Positions 47,750 to 57,810 are shown, counted from the first letter of the stretch. The stretch is DNA of 64,000 nt from Porphyrobacter sp. AAP60 (GCF_001296025.1 NZ_LJHV01000002.1:708288-772287); one strand, 5' to 3'. Numbers and translations: made by a program. Notes: generated by a model from the sequence alone, not told the origin.

Positions 47750-50482
47750 TCACCAGCCTTGCCATACTGATCCCGGAAGAAAATCGCCTTTGAGAACGCC
47801 ATAAGCGCCATCAGCCCGGCGTTTGAGCGGGGCGTAAAACTCCAGACCGACGCGATTCTCGCGTGACCAACGCACCTGCGCAGTAACGGACCGGTCGGCA
47901 TCGAATTCGATCCGAACGGGGCTGCCGGGAGGCATGTTCCACAAACCCTCGATCATCGCCCCGCTTTCGGAGATGTTGCGCAAGGTTGCGTTGATGCGGT
48001 CGCCATTATGGACCACCATTACGCGGCGCAGCAGGTTCTGGCGGGGTGCGCGAGCAGATTGCGGGCCATCTGCCTGGGCGACAAGATTGCCAGCTACCAG
48101 TGTGGTGGCGTCTGCTGCACTCATCGGTTTGAAATAGACATGACCTTGAACATGGCTGCATCCCAGCAGACGCACCAGTTCCAGTTCGTCGAGTGTTTCC
48201 ACACCTTCAGCAGTGGTATCCATGTGCAATGCTTCAGCAAGGCTGGTGATCGAAGCAATGATGGCGCCGTTGCGGCTGCCTGTTTCGGTCGCGCCTTGCA
48301 CAAAGCTGCGGTCGATCTTGATCTTGTCGAACGGCGCTTTCTTGAGATAGCCGAGCGATGAATAGCCGGTGCCGAAATCATCCAGCGCCAGGCGCACCCC
48401 GACACGCTTCAGCGCCTTGAACATCGCATCTGTGCCGGCATTGTCGTTAAGAAATACGCTCTCGGTGATTTCCAGTTCAAGCCGCGACGGCGCTACACCG
48501 CTATGGACCAATGCATTGGCGACGATGTTGGGCAATTCGGGATTTGCGAATTGCAGCGCCGAAACGTTTACCGCACAACGGATTGATGCAGGCCAGGTCG
48601 CCAGATCGGCGCAGGCTGTGCGAAGCGCCCACTGCCCCATTCTGTCGATCAGGCCCGCATCCTCGGCAATCGGCACAAACTTCGCAGGGCTCAGCCATCC
48701 GCGCTTGGGATGCTCCCAACGCATCAACGCCTCGAAGCCGACAATCTTTTCTGTCGCGGCAAAGACAACCGGCTGATAATAAAGCTGCAATTCGCCTTTT
48801 GCGATGGCTTCACGCAGATCCTGTTCCAGCTCGGCGCGTTCTTCGGCGGCCGCGTGGAGGTCTTCCGCGTAAAAGCGGAACACCCCTCGCCCGGCATCCT
48901 TTGCGGCATAAAGCGCAAGGTCTACGTTGCGGATAAGCTCATCGCTCGTGCTGCCATGTTCTGGCGCGAGGGCAATCCCGACTGACGCGCCGATAATCAC
49001 GCTTTGGCCCTCGATCGAATAGGGCTGTGATAGCGAAACGATGATTTCACGGGCCAGGTGCCCCAGCGCGGCGCGGTCCTGATGGCCCGGCACGAGCACC
49101 TGAAATTCATCCCCACCCAAGCGGCCGCAGCGCCCTGCCCCATCGATCGCGCGCTCAAGCCGCTGCGCCACTTGCTTGAGCAGCGCATCCCCTGCCGGAT
49201 GGCCAAGCGTATCGTTGACATTCTTGAACCGGTCGAGATCAAGCATCAGCACAGCGCATGCGCGCTCGCGCCCGCTGGGAGCAGCGAGGATTTGTTCGAG
49301 CGCCTGTCCCATCTGCACGCGATTGGCGAGACCGGTGAGCGAATCGTAATGCGCAAGGCGCGAAACTTGCTGTTCGCTGCGGCGCTTTTCGGTAAGATCG
49401 ATTCCGTGCCCACGAAAGCCGCAGAAGTTCTTGAAGCCGTCATAAACGGGGCGGCCAGTCAGCGCCCACCACCGTTCATCTCCTTCGGTGGCTGCGAGCA
49501 CCTCGACATCATGAAAAGCTGAACGTGCGGAATGGTGGAAGGCAAGTGTTCGTTCGGCTTCTGCAGACTCAGCATTGGGATCGACGATTCCGCTGAGTGG
49601 ATTGCCGCAGACATCCTCGATCGTTTTGCCCAACGCCAATGCCGCCTTCGGCGAGATGTAAGTGATCAGTCCGCGCCGGTCGGTCTCCCAGAACCAACCC
49701 TGTCCGGTCTCCTCGAAACTGCGAAGGATGTCTTCAGCGCGCGCCGCAACACGCTCGCGGGCTTCGCGGGCAAAACGGCGGCGCTCTGCCGCCCTCCATT
49801 CAAGCCGCGCAATCAATGCCAAAGTGATCGCCGCACCCGACAAGGCTGCAACCGTAAGGGTGCTCGGCATGAGCAGTGCAAACCCGCCCCAACTGGCAAT
49901 CTTGGCGCAGAACAATGAGATGATGCGAACTTCGAAAAGCGCTGCCGCAGCGGCGTTGAAGCACACCAGCGTCGCAATTGCCCACTGCCAGGGCAGGCCT
50001 TCGCTCACCCAATGAGCCATAGCATAACCGGCACATGCCATCGGCACTACGATTGCGATGAGCACCATCAGCAAGCGCAGCCATCCCGAGGTATCAGCCG
50101 TACGTTCGGCCCTGGCAAACAGAGAGCCGCAGGCGAAAAGTATTACCGACAAGATTGCGGCGATCGCAGTGGTGACGGACGGCAGGCTCTGGGTCACCCC
50201 CGCTGCAAGCGCGTAAGCGCCAAGCAGACACACGGCCATTTTGCCCGAATGCCGCGGAAGGAAGTAGCTTTGCTCGTTGCCTGGCTCTTCCACGGATTGC
50301 TTTAGTCCGGCAATTCCCTCCGGGCGATTGCGCACAGACCGCCGGCGCTCGGTTTGGCCGCGCACATCGACATCCGGCAAAGCTCCTGCATCAATAGCGC
50401 GCAACTCGTGCTGTGCGCCGAGCGATTGCGGATGCGCCGTCTCAAATTTTCTGGCGGGTTCACCGGACATGCTAACGCCCAT
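47750..50482 (-). CDS. Membrane PAS-GGDEF-EAL-PilZ protein, intact sites
   Basis: A 910-residue c-di-GMP enzyme. A polar N-terminus (1-80) is followed by about five membrane segments (83-225), PAS (250-365), GGDEF (375-540, intact RLGGDEF at 455-460), EAL (550-790, intact FEALMRWEHP, NVSALQFANP, DDFGTGYSS, KIDRSF, AEGVET) and PilZ (815-890, LRRVMVV and RNISESGAMIEG). Both synthesis and hydrolysis sites look usable. ATG 50482 or 50470 may be the start; neither has a clear ribosome site. Divergent from phaC. Confidence 0.92.
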   Translation of the reverse strand: MGVSMSGEPARKFETAHPQSLGAQHELRAIDAGALPDVDVRGQTERRRSVRNRPEGIAGLKQSVEEPGNEQSYFLPRHSGKMAVCLLGAYALAAGVTQSLPSVTTAIAAILSVILFACGSLFARAERTADTSGWLRLLMVLIAIVVPMACAGYAMAHWVSEGLPWQWAIATLVCFNAAAAALFEVRIISLFCAKIASWGGFALLMPSTLTVAALSGAAITLALIARLEWRAAERRRFAREARERVAARAEDILRSFEETGQGWFWETDRRGLITYISPKAALALGKTIEDVCGNPLSGIVDPNAESAEAERTLAFHHSARSAFHDVEVLAATEGDERWWALTGRPVYDGFKNFCGFRGHGIDLTEKRRSEQQVSRLAHYDSLTGLANRVQMGQALEQILAAPSGRERACAVLMLDLDRFKNVNDTLGHPAGDALLKQVAQRLERAIDGAGRCGRLGGDEFQVLVPGHQDRAALGHLAREIIVSLSQPYSIEGQSVIIGASVGIALAPEHGSTSDELIRNVDLALYAAKDAGRGVFRFYAEDLHAAAEERAELEQDLREAIAKGELQLYYQPVVFAATEKIVGFEALMRWEHPKRGWLSPAKFVPIAEDAGLIDRMGQWALRTACADLATWPASIRCAVNVSALQFANPELPNIVANALVHSGVAPSRLELEITESVFLNDNAGTDAMFKALKRVGVRLALDDFGTGYSSLGYLKKAPFDKIKIDRSFVQGATETGSRNGAIIASITSLAEALHMDTTAEGVETLDELELVRLLGCSHVQGHVYFKPMSAADATTLVAGNLVAQADGPQSARAPRQNLLRRVMVVHNGDRINATLRNISESGAMIEGLWNMPPGSPVRIEFDADRSVTAQVRWSRENRVGLEFYAPLKRRADGAYGVLKGDFLPGSVWQGW

Positions 50483-50666
50483 GACGCGGAACCGCTGAGA
50501 AAAGTGTTAACTCCGACCGGCAAAACGCGCCGATTCCAGTTGATGCTTGGCCGCGATGAAAGGCCCGAACGCTTGCAACTTGGGCTGGCTCGCTGCATTC
50601 TCATCAGACAGGCGGTACCGGAGATAAATTGATCCGGCATAAAGCGCCGAAAATAAAGGGGATTCC
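50483..50666. other. Divergent intergenic region c-di-GMP gene / phaC
   Basis: About 184 bases between two divergent starts, so both promoters should lie here. A clear ribosome site, AAAGGGGA, precedes phaC. I see no repeat or structured RNA. Confidence 0.5.
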
Positions 50667-52364
50667 ATGGCACGCAGCGAAGTGAAGCTGGAAAACGAAG
50701 CAGCTCAGTCTACCAACGCACTGGGGCCATTGATCGGCGTAGCGCGCGAGGATTTCGTCAGCGCCGTCGCTCTGCTGCTGCGCGAAACCGCTTCGGACCC
50801 CTCCCGCCTGATCCGGCATTCCACCGCGATGGCGCAGGATATGGTTAAAATTCTCACCGGCAAAAGCGAACTTGCGCCTGATCCCAAGGACAAGCGGTTC
50901 ATGGACCCGGCGTGGCAATACAACCCGTTTTTCCGTGCCGGCGCGCAATATTACCTCGCAGTGCAGAAGGGCATGCGCGGCTGGCTGGAAGAGCTGGAGC
51001 TTGACGAACTGGAGCGCAATCGCGCCAACTTCATCGCCAATATCATTCTCGATGGTCTGGCCCCCACCAACAGCCTGATCGGCAACCCGACCGCGCAGAA
51101 GCGCGTGATCGATTCCGGCGGGCTCAGCCTGATCAAGGGCCTGCAGAACGCCTATAATGATCTCGTCCACAACAAGGGTATGGTCAGCCAGGTCGACAAA
51201 CGTCCGTTTGAACTGGGCAAGAATGTCGCCACCTCAAAAGGATCGGTGGTGCTGCGCACCGAGATGATGGAGTTGATCCACTACGCCCCGACGACGGACG
51301 AAGTGTATGAAATTCCCCAGCTCACCATCCCGCCGCAGATCAACAAGATGTATATCAATGACCTCAGCCCCGATAAATCGGTCGTGAAATGGCAGGTCGA
51401 CAACGGCATCCAGACGTTCGTGATATCCTGGCGCAATCCGACCAAGGAACAGGGCCGCTGGGGCATGGCCGATTACGTCAATTCTTGCCGTGAAGCGATG
51501 GAGGCGGTGGCCGCCATTACCGGCGCGAAGAAGGTCAACGTTTCCGCAGGATGTTCAGGCGGACAGACAGCCGCGATGCTGGCGAGCAAGCTTGCTGCCG
51601 ACAAGTCCAGCCTGCTTGGCACGCTGACACTGATGGTTTGCGTGCTGCATCCGATGGCAACCGATATCGAAGCCGGATCTCTCGTTAGCGAAAACGGCAT
51701 GAAGCTAGCCCGCCAGCGGGCGAGCAAAGCAGGCGTAATCAAGGCCGATGATCTGGCGCGCGGTTTTGCGTGGCTGCGGCCAAACGACCTGATCTGGAAC
51801 TATGTCATCAACAACTACCTGCTCGGCGCCGATCCGCCCGCCTTTGACGTGTTGTTCTGGAATGCCGATGCCACCAACCTTTCGGCCAGCCTGATGGGCG
51901 ATTTCCTGACAGTCTACGAAACCCTTGCCTTCACCAAGCAGGGTGAGGTCGAGATGGTCGATCACAAGATCGATCTTTCGAAGGTCACATCCGATCTGTT
52001 CATCCTTGGCGGGGTGACCGATCACATCACCCCGTGGAAGGCGACCTACCGTTCGACCCAGCTGTTCGGGTCGAAGGATGTGACCTACGTGCTCAGCCAA
52101 TCGGGCCACATGCAGGCGATCCTCAACCCGCCCACCAACCCCAAGGCCAAGTATTTCGTGCAGGCGAAGAAGGGCAAACTCCCCGCCACCGCCGACGAAT
52201 GGTTGCAGGGCACCGAAGAGGTGAAAGGCAGCTGGTGGCCGCTATGGATGGAGTGGGTGCAAGCGCGCTCAGGCAAGAAGAAAGCCGCTCCGGCCGAGCT
52301 CGGCAATGATACCTATCAACCGACAGACCCTGCACCGGGACTCTACGTGGCAGAGGAAGTCTGA
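50667..52364 (+). CDS. phaC: Class II polyhydroxyalkanoate synthase
   Basis: A 565-residue polyester synthase that polymerises (R)-3-hydroxyacyl-CoA in granules. The triad is Cys296 (SAGCSGGQT), Asp452 (TDHITPW) and His481 (SGHMQAILNPP), at nearly the same positions as Pseudomonas PhaC1. IHYAPTTDEVYEIPQL, VPPQINK-like IPPQINKMYI, ISWRNPTK, RPNDLIWNYV and LGNDTYQ are all class II signatures, implying medium-chain substrates. It is followed 131 bases later by a PhaZ-type depolymerase, as in pseudomonads. No phaC2, phaD or phasin gene is adjacent. Confidence 0.92.
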   Translation: MARSEVKLENEAAQSTNALGPLIGVAREDFVSAVALLLRETASDPSRLIRHSTAMAQDMVKILTGKSELAPDPKDKRFMDPAWQYNPFFRAGAQYYLAVQKGMRGWLEELELDELERNRANFIANIILDGLAPTNSLIGNPTAQKRVIDSGGLSLIKGLQNAYNDLVHNKGMVSQVDKRPFELGKNVATSKGSVVLRTEMMELIHYAPTTDEVYEIPQLTIPPQINKMYINDLSPDKSVVKWQVDNGIQTFVISWRNPTKEQGRWGMADYVNSCREAMEAVAAITGAKKVNVSAGCSGGQTAAMLASKLAADKSSLLGTLTLMVCVLHPMATDIEAGSLVSENGMKLARQRASKAGVIKADDLARGFAWLRPNDLIWNYVINNYLLGADPPAFDVLFWNADATNLSASLMGDFLTVYETLAFTKQGEVEMVDHKIDLSKVTSDLFILGGVTDHITPWKATYRSTQLFGSKDVTYVLSQSGHMQAILNPPTNPKAKYFVQAKKGKLPATADEWLQGTEEVKGSWWPLWMEWVQARSGKKKAAPAELGNDTYQPTDPAPGLYVAEEV

Positions 52365-52495
52365 TATTGCGGTGCAGCGTAAGCGTGGCTGGGGGGCCGC
52401 GATGACGCGTTAAAAGTTTGTGGGCGCGCGCGTTTAGGGATCGACGTGCGCGCCCAACCCGCGCCGCGAAAGGCGCACAGAAAGGACGGGTTTTT

Positions 52496-53356
52496 GTGGC
52501 CAATGCAATGGACGGCGCAGTCGTCACCATGGAACAAGTAGGCGGACGGACGCTACGGACTGCTGCCTGGCGGCTCGATATGCCATCCGATCACCTGCCC
52601 GTTCTGTTCTTCAACGGCATCGGCGCGAATATCGAAGCGGTTGCCCCGCTGGCGGCATCAATGCCCGAACGCGGCTTCATCATGTTCGACATGCCGGGCA
52701 CGGGCGAATCACCCGATCCGTTGATGCCTTACAACCCCTTCACCATGAGCTGGACAGCGGCACAATTGCTCGACAAATATGGCCTTGATGAAGTGGATGT
52801 CATGGGCGTTTCATGGGGCGGCGCCATGGCACAGCACTTCGCCTTGCAGCACCCCAAACGCACCCGTCGGCTGACCCTGATCGCCACTACGGCGGGCATG
52901 TTGATGGTGCCGGGTAATCCCGCCGCCTTCACCAAGATGGCCGATCCGCGCCGCTATATCGACCCCGAATTCATGAACGAACATTTCGCAACGCTCTACG
53001 GCGGCGTCGACAAGGACGGGGCCAAGCATCAGAAAGACAGCCATATCGGCCGGTTGAAACCCCCTTCGCCGCGCGGTTACATGTATCAGCTGATGTGCAT
53101 GATGGGCTGGACCAGTCTGCCTGCCCTGCCCTTCATGAAGAAGGAGACGCTGATCATGATGGGCGAGGACGACCAGATCGTTCCCGTCATCAACGGCAAG
53201 ATCCTGAAGGCGATGATCCCCAATGCGCGGCTCCAAACCTTTGCGGGCGGCGGACACCTGTTCCTGTTGACCCACGCGGATGAAAGCGTGGCTGCGATCC
53301 GTGAGTTTCTGGATGCACCGGATACGGCCAAGGAAGCCAAGCGCGCGGCGGCATAA
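52496..53356 (+). CDS. phaZ: Intracellular PHA depolymerase (alpha/beta hydrolase)
   Basis: A 286-residue hydrolase: LPVLFFNGIGANIEAVAPL, DMPGTGESPDP, nucleophile Ser106 in MGVSWGGAMAQHFALQHP, acid in MGEDDQIVP and His in GGGHLF. These match the mcl-PHA depolymerase PhaZ, which mobilises the polymer made by PhaC. The start is taken as GTG 52496 (GAAAGGA nine bases upstream); ATG 52508 is the alternative. It lies downstream of phaC, completing a synthesis/mobilisation pair. Confidence 0.87.
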   Translation: MANAMDGAVVTMEQVGGRTLRTAAWRLDMPSDHLPVLFFNGIGANIEAVAPLAASMPERGFIMFDMPGTGESPDPLMPYNPFTMSWTAAQLLDKYGLDEVDVMGVSWGGAMAQHFALQHPKRTRRLTLIATTAGMLMVPGNPAAFTKMADPRRYIDPEFMNEHFATLYGGVDKDGAKHQKDSHIGRLKPPSPRGYMYQLMCMMGWTSLPALPFMKKETLIMMGEDDQIVPVINGKILKAMIPNARLQTFAGGGHLFLLTHADESVAAIREFLDAPDTAKEAKRAAA

Positions 53357-53375
53357 GGCTCGCCGCCGCAAGGCA

Positions 53376-53657
53376 TCAGCCCACCACTACCCCGCGCCAG
53401 AAAGCGATGCGGTCCTTGATCTCGGCAGCGGCCGACTTGGGTTCGGGATAATACCACGCGGCATCGGTGTTGGTCGCGCCGTCCACGATGATGCTGTGAT
53501 AATGCGCGGTGCCCTTCCACGAGCAGACGGTGGTGGTTTTACTGTCGCACAGCACATCGGCATTGACCGAAGCGCGCGGGAAGTAGTGATTGCCTTCGAC
53601 CACTACGGTGTCGTCGCTCTCGGCGATGACAGCGCCGTTCCATGTTGCCTTGATCAT
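53376..53657 (-). CDS. DUF427 family protein
   Basis: A 93-residue single-domain protein with the DUF427 core: IKATWNGAVIAESDDTVVVEGNHYFP, CSWKGTAHYHSI, AAWYYPEPK. AGGAG lies upstream of ATG 53657; the longer reading to 53696 lacks a site. No biochemical role is firmly established for the family. Convergent to phaZ and probably monocistronic. Confidence 0.87.
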   Translation of the reverse strand: MIKATWNGAVIAESDDTVVVEGNHYFPRASVNADVLCDSKTTTVCSWKGTAHYHSIIVDGATNTDAAWYYPEPKSAAAEIKDRIAFWRGVVVG

Positions 53658-53785
53658 TGTTGATTCTCCTCGGTTCGCCGCTCCTTCTAAGGCCATTTCT
53701 GTGCGGCGGCGAGGAACGTGAGTGTAGCCACCTCTTGTAGGCAGCCGGTATTTGCGACATCCTGCGGGAAAAAGGGAGAGGCAGT

Positions 53786-55552
53786 ATGGCGCAATATGAC
53801 CTGATCATCCGGGGCGGGACAATCGTCGATGGCACCGGCGCGGCAAGCTATGTCGGCGATGTGGCGATCAAGGACGGGTTGATCGTCGCGGTAGGCCGGA
53901 TCGAAGGCAGTGCGCCTGAGGAAATCGATGCCAGCGGCAAGATCGTCGCCCCCGGCTTTGTCGATATCCACACCCATTATGACGGGCAGGCCACGTGGGA
54001 TCAGGAAATGGCGCCATCAAGCTGGCACGGGGTCACAACCGTGGTGATGGGCAATTGCGGTGTCGGCTTCGCCCCTGCCAAGCCCGACCGTCACGAATGG
54101 CTGATCAGCCTGATGGAAGGGGTCGAAGATATTCCCGGCACCGCATTGGCCGAAGGGATGACATGGGATTGGGAGACCTTCCCCCAATATCTCGACGCGT
54201 TGGAAAAACTCCCCCGTACAGTCGATATCGGCACACATGTTCCCCACGGCGCCGTGCGCGCCTATGTTTTGGGTGATCGTGAACAGCCCGGTGCGGTGCC
54301 AACCGATGAAGATATCGCCGCCATGTCCGCCATCGTCGAGGAAGGCGTGCGCGCTGGCGCTCTGGGCTTTTCGACATCGCGCACGGTGCTGCACAAATCC
54401 GTGGATGGAGAGCTCGTCCCTGGCACCACGGCTACGGCAGAAGAACTGATCGCCATCGGCAAAGCCATGGGCCGCGCCACGGCGGCAGGCGGCCATGCCG
54501 TGTTCGAAATGGCGAGCGACCTCAAGCGCGACTGGAACGAGTTTGAATGGATGGGGAAACTGAGCCGCGAGGCCAAAATCCCCGTTACCTTTGCGGCGCT
54601 GCAATCAATCGCCAAGGAAACCCCGCTCGACGAACAGATCGCTCTCATGCGGGCCGAAAACGATAATGGCGCCAACATTGTCGCCCAGATCGCGTTGCGC
54701 GGCAACGGCATCATCATGGCGTGGCAGGGCACGGTGAACCCATTTGCCTTCCGCCCCAGCTGGCAAGCCATCAAGGATTTGCCGTGGGAGCAGCAGCGGG
54801 CCAAGTTGCTTGATGCGGGCTTCAAGGCGAAACTGCTCGCCGAACCCAATGATTACAGCGCCGCCCCGCAGGATATCCTCGGCGTGGTAATGGTCATCTC
54901 GCAAGGCTGGGCACTGCAGTTCGAAATGGACCCGGATTTCGATTACGAGCCCGGGCAGGATGCCAGCGTCAACGCCCGCGCCCGCACCGCCGGGGTTGAT
55001 CCGCAGGAATATGCCTATGACCTGCTTTGCCGTGATGATGGCAAGGGTTTCATTTATCTCCCGATTCTGAACTATGCAGATGGCAATCTCGATTTCCTCC
55101 ACCCGCTCCAGCATGCCGATGACACCGTGAACTCGCTGTCGGATGGCGGCGCGCATTGCGGGACGATCTGCGATGCAGCCTCGCCCACCTTCATGCTCGA
55201 ACACTGGGTGAAGAGCCGCAAACGCGGGGCAAGGATCACGCTGGAGCAGGCAATCAAACGTCAGTGCCGCGACACGGCGATGCTTTACGGGCTGGAGGAT
55301 CGCGGGGTGATCGCCCCGGGCTATCTCGCGGATCTGAATGTGATCGACATGGACCGGTTGAAGCTCGGCAAGCCGTGGCTGGCGTTTGATCTGCCTGCTG
55401 GCGGCAAGCGGCTGCTGCAAAAGGCAGATGGTTATGTCTGCACCATCAAGAGCGGCGCGGTGACCTTTCGCGATGGAGTGTGGACAGGAGAGGCCCCCGG
55501 CGGGTTGATCCGCGGCCCGCAGCGCGCCGAGTTGGCCGAAGCGGCGGAATGA
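53786..55552 (+). CDS. Amidohydrolase, N-acyl-D-amino-acid deacylase family
   Basis: A 588-residue metal-dependent amidohydrolase. The N-terminal beta-sandwich strand YDLIIRGGTIVDGTG leads to the metal motif VDIHTHYDGQATWD, then GNCGVGFAP, and the C-terminal SDGGAHCGTICDA and GLEDRGVIAPGYLADLNVID. This is the D-aminoacylase branch. GGGAGAGGC precedes the ATG. No signal peptide, so cytoplasmic. Real substrates in this branch are often unknown, so the deacylase name is provisional. Confidence 0.85.
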   Translation: MAQYDLIIRGGTIVDGTGAASYVGDVAIKDGLIVAVGRIEGSAPEEIDASGKIVAPGFVDIHTHYDGQATWDQEMAPSSWHGVTTVVMGNCGVGFAPAKPDRHEWLISLMEGVEDIPGTALAEGMTWDWETFPQYLDALEKLPRTVDIGTHVPHGAVRAYVLGDREQPGAVPTDEDIAAMSAIVEEGVRAGALGFSTSRTVLHKSVDGELVPGTTATAEELIAIGKAMGRATAAGGHAVFEMASDLKRDWNEFEWMGKLSREAKIPVTFAALQSIAKETPLDEQIALMRAENDNGANIVAQIALRGNGIIMAWQGTVNPFAFRPSWQAIKDLPWEQQRAKLLDAGFKAKLLAEPNDYSAAPQDILGVVMVISQGWALQFEMDPDFDYEPGQDASVNARARTAGVDPQEYAYDLLCRDDGKGFIYLPILNYADGNLDFLHPLQHADDTVNSLSDGGAHCGTICDAASPTFMLEHWVKSRKRGARITLEQAIKRQCRDTAMLYGLEDRGVIAPGYLADLNVIDMDRLKLGKPWLAFDLPAGGKRLLQKADGYVCTIKSGAVTFRDGVWTGEAPGGLIRGPQRAELAEAAE

Positions 55553-55571
55553 TCCGCTGCGGCGATCCGGC

Positions 55572-56654
55572 CTAAGGTTCGATCACGATCCCTTTGGCCG
55601 GGTCGACCTTGCCGGAAAGCATTTCGAGGAAAACAGCGCGCGCGGCATCAAGGCCTGAGTGGCGTTCGATTGCGATCGTGCCATCAGCAGCCGCGAGAAA
55701 TTCGCGCCACGCTTCGGCGGCCAGCTTGCCGCCCTCCTCCGCCCCGTGCGCCTTGAAGAAGGCGACGGCGTGATCGGGCGCGAAGAACAAGGCAGGCTTT
55801 GGCCCCGGCATGGCATCGCCACCGCCAAAGGTCGAACGGGCTTCGATATGGGTCACGCCCACCAGCGCCGAGTGCGCCAGAGCGGCGTCGAAATGGCGGT
55901 GCACCTGCCCCAGCAGATCGGCATTGCCGGCGAAGTCAACGCTGACACTGCGCACGACGGGCAAGCGCCCCAGATCATCATAGGCCATGACATCGTCATA
56001 CAGCCCGCTCGCTGTGACAAAGGCGACATTGCCCCTCGACGTCAGGCCAATCCGCCGGATGCCCGGAGAATGCTGCCGCGCGACGCTGGCAAGGCCCATC
56101 GCGGTCTTGGATGAAGCGCTGGTCACGACCAATTGCTCCGCGCCGAACCAGTCCTGCTCGCGCAGGAAGTATTCGATCAGAAACCCGGTGCGGAATAGCG
56201 GGCCGAAGATCATGCGCTCGGCTTCGTGTCCGGCATCATGCTCAGGGTCGGCCGCGAGGCGCGTGTAACTGTTATAGACCGGGCTCATCGGCTGGCGATA
56301 ATCGGTGGTGTCGATGAACCCACCGGGGCTGACCTTACCGGGTCGCACATCGAGATGGCTCGCCATCGGCAGATAGCCGTAAACCCGCTCGCCCATGGCA
56401 AAATCGGTGTGGCGACTCTCGATCACACGGGCGTGGCCCCACATCGGCACAATGCCGAAGCCTTCTGGTGCGGGAAAGAAATCCCAATATTTGAACCCGT
56501 CACCCACCACGGCGTAGGTGATGTTGTTGGCAGTCACCGAAAAGCTCTCGACCGCAAGCCGCGCCGAGCCATCAGCCAAGTTGCCAAGCGGAACTTGTGC
56601 GACCGTCGCATCGGTGAGTGTGCCCTTGCGGACATGGACCTGCGTAGCATTCAT
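55572..56654 (-). CDS. DUF2855 family protein
   Basis: A 360-residue protein with a quinone-oxidoreductase-like (MDR) layout and no zinc site: ITYAVVGDGFKYWDFFPAP and GFGIVPMWGHARV near the N-terminus, and SASSKTAMGLASV as a likely nucleotide loop near 180. This is the DUF2855 pattern. No function is established. Convergent with the amidohydrolase gene and 28 bases past dnaN on the same strand. Confidence 0.83.
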   Translation of the reverse strand: MNATQVHVRKGTLTDATVAQVPLGNLADGSARLAVESFSVTANNITYAVVGDGFKYWDFFPAPEGFGIVPMWGHARVIESRHTDFAMGERVYGYLPMASHLDVRPGKVSPGGFIDTTDYRQPMSPVYNSYTRLAADPEHDAGHEAERMIFGPLFRTGFLIEYFLREQDWFGAEQLVVTSASSKTAMGLASVARQHSPGIRRIGLTSRGNVAFVTASGLYDDVMAYDDLGRLPVVRSVSVDFAGNADLLGQVHRHFDAALAHSALVGVTHIEARSTFGGGDAMPGPKPALFFAPDHAVAFFKAHGAEEGGKLAAEAWREFLAAADGTIAIERHSGLDAARAVFLEMLSGKVDPAKGIVIEP

Positions 56655-56682
56655 GGCCGGTTCCTTATGTGGAAAGCGGAGA

Positions 56683-57810
56683 TTACACCCGCATCGGCAT
56701 CAGCACATACAGTGCCGGGCTGTCTTCGCTTTGCCGGATCAAAGTCGGTGCACCGGCGTCTGCCAGATGCAGTTCAACCGTATCGGAATCGATCTGGCCG
56801 AGTATGTCCTTGAGATAGTTGGCGTTGAAGCCGATCTCCAGCCCCTCGGCCCGGTATTCGGCGGCCAGCTCTTCGGCCGCAGTACCGTTATCGGGCGATG
56901 TGACTGAAAGTGTCACGCGGTCATGATCAAGCCCGATCTTCACCGCACGGGTCTTTTCGGTGGCGATGGTCGCCACGCGGTCAACGCCGGAATAGAACAG
57001 CTTGGGATCGACCTTCAGCAGCTTGTCATTGGCGGTAGGGATCACGCGGCTATAATCCGGGAATGTGCCGTCGATCAGCTTGCTGGTCAGCACCACACCG
57101 CCTTCGCCGCCCATCGTGAAGCGGATCTTGCTGGCCGACAGATCGATCAGAACATTGCTGTCGAGCGCCTCATCAAGCAGCTTGCGCAGTTCGCCCACGG
57201 CTTTGCGCGGAACGATGACATCGGGCATCCCGGCTGCACCTTCGGGACGCGCCAAGGTGAAGCGGGCGAGGCGGTGGCCATCAGTGGCTGCGGCCTTCAG
57301 CAGCGGCTCGTCCTCATCGGTGACGTGCAGGAAAATCCCGTTGAGATAGTAACGCGTTTCCTCGGTCGAAATCGCGAAGCGGGTGCGGTCGATAAGTTCG
57401 GCGAGGAGCCGTGCAGGCAATTCGAAACTGGTCGGCAAATCGCCTTCCACGATCACGGGGAAATCGTCCCGCGGCAAAGTCGGCAGTTTGAAGTTCGAAC
57501 GCCCCGCCTTCACTTCCAGGCGATTATCGTTCGTGGTCAGGCTGACTTGGCTGCCTTCCGGCAGTTTGCGCGCAATATCGAACAGCAAATGCGCCGATAC
57601 GGTAATCGCGCCGGGCTGATCAACCGAGGCCGCAGACATGGTTTCAATGACTTGCAGATCGAGATCGGTCGCCATGACCCGCACACTGCCGCCATCGCTC
57701 GCATCGATCAGGACATTTGACAGGATAGGGATAGTGTTGCGGCGCTCGACAACCGATTGCACGTGGGAGAGGCACCGCAGCAGCGTAGCGCGTTCGATCA
57801 TGGCCTTCAT
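56683..57810 (-). CDS. dnaN: DNA polymerase III beta subunit (sliding clamp)
   Basis: A 375-residue clamp that tethers Pol III to DNA. N-terminus MKAMIERATLLRCLSHVQSVVERRNTIPILSNVL, middle-domain ATDGHRLARF and the C-terminal LYVLMPMRV are DnaN hallmarks. It is not next to dnaA or recF here; its neighbours are a DUF2855 gene and fabG. The 163 bases upstream show no cluster of DnaA boxes. Confidence 0.96.
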   Translation of the reverse strand: MKAMIERATLLRCLSHVQSVVERRNTIPILSNVLIDASDGGSVRVMATDLDLQVIETMSAASVDQPGAITVSAHLLFDIARKLPEGSQVSLTTNDNRLEVKAGRSNFKLPTLPRDDFPVIVEGDLPTSFELPARLLAELIDRTRFAISTEETRYYLNGIFLHVTDEDEPLLKAAATDGHRLARFTLARPEGAAGMPDVIVPRKAVGELRKLLDEALDSNVLIDLSASKIRFTMGGEGGVVLTSKLIDGTFPDYSRVIPTANDKLLKVDPKLFYSGVDRVATIATEKTRAVKIGLDHDRVTLSVTSPDNGTAAEELAAEYRAEGLEIGFNANYLKDILGQIDSDTVELHLADAGAPTLIRQSEDSPALYVLMPMRV

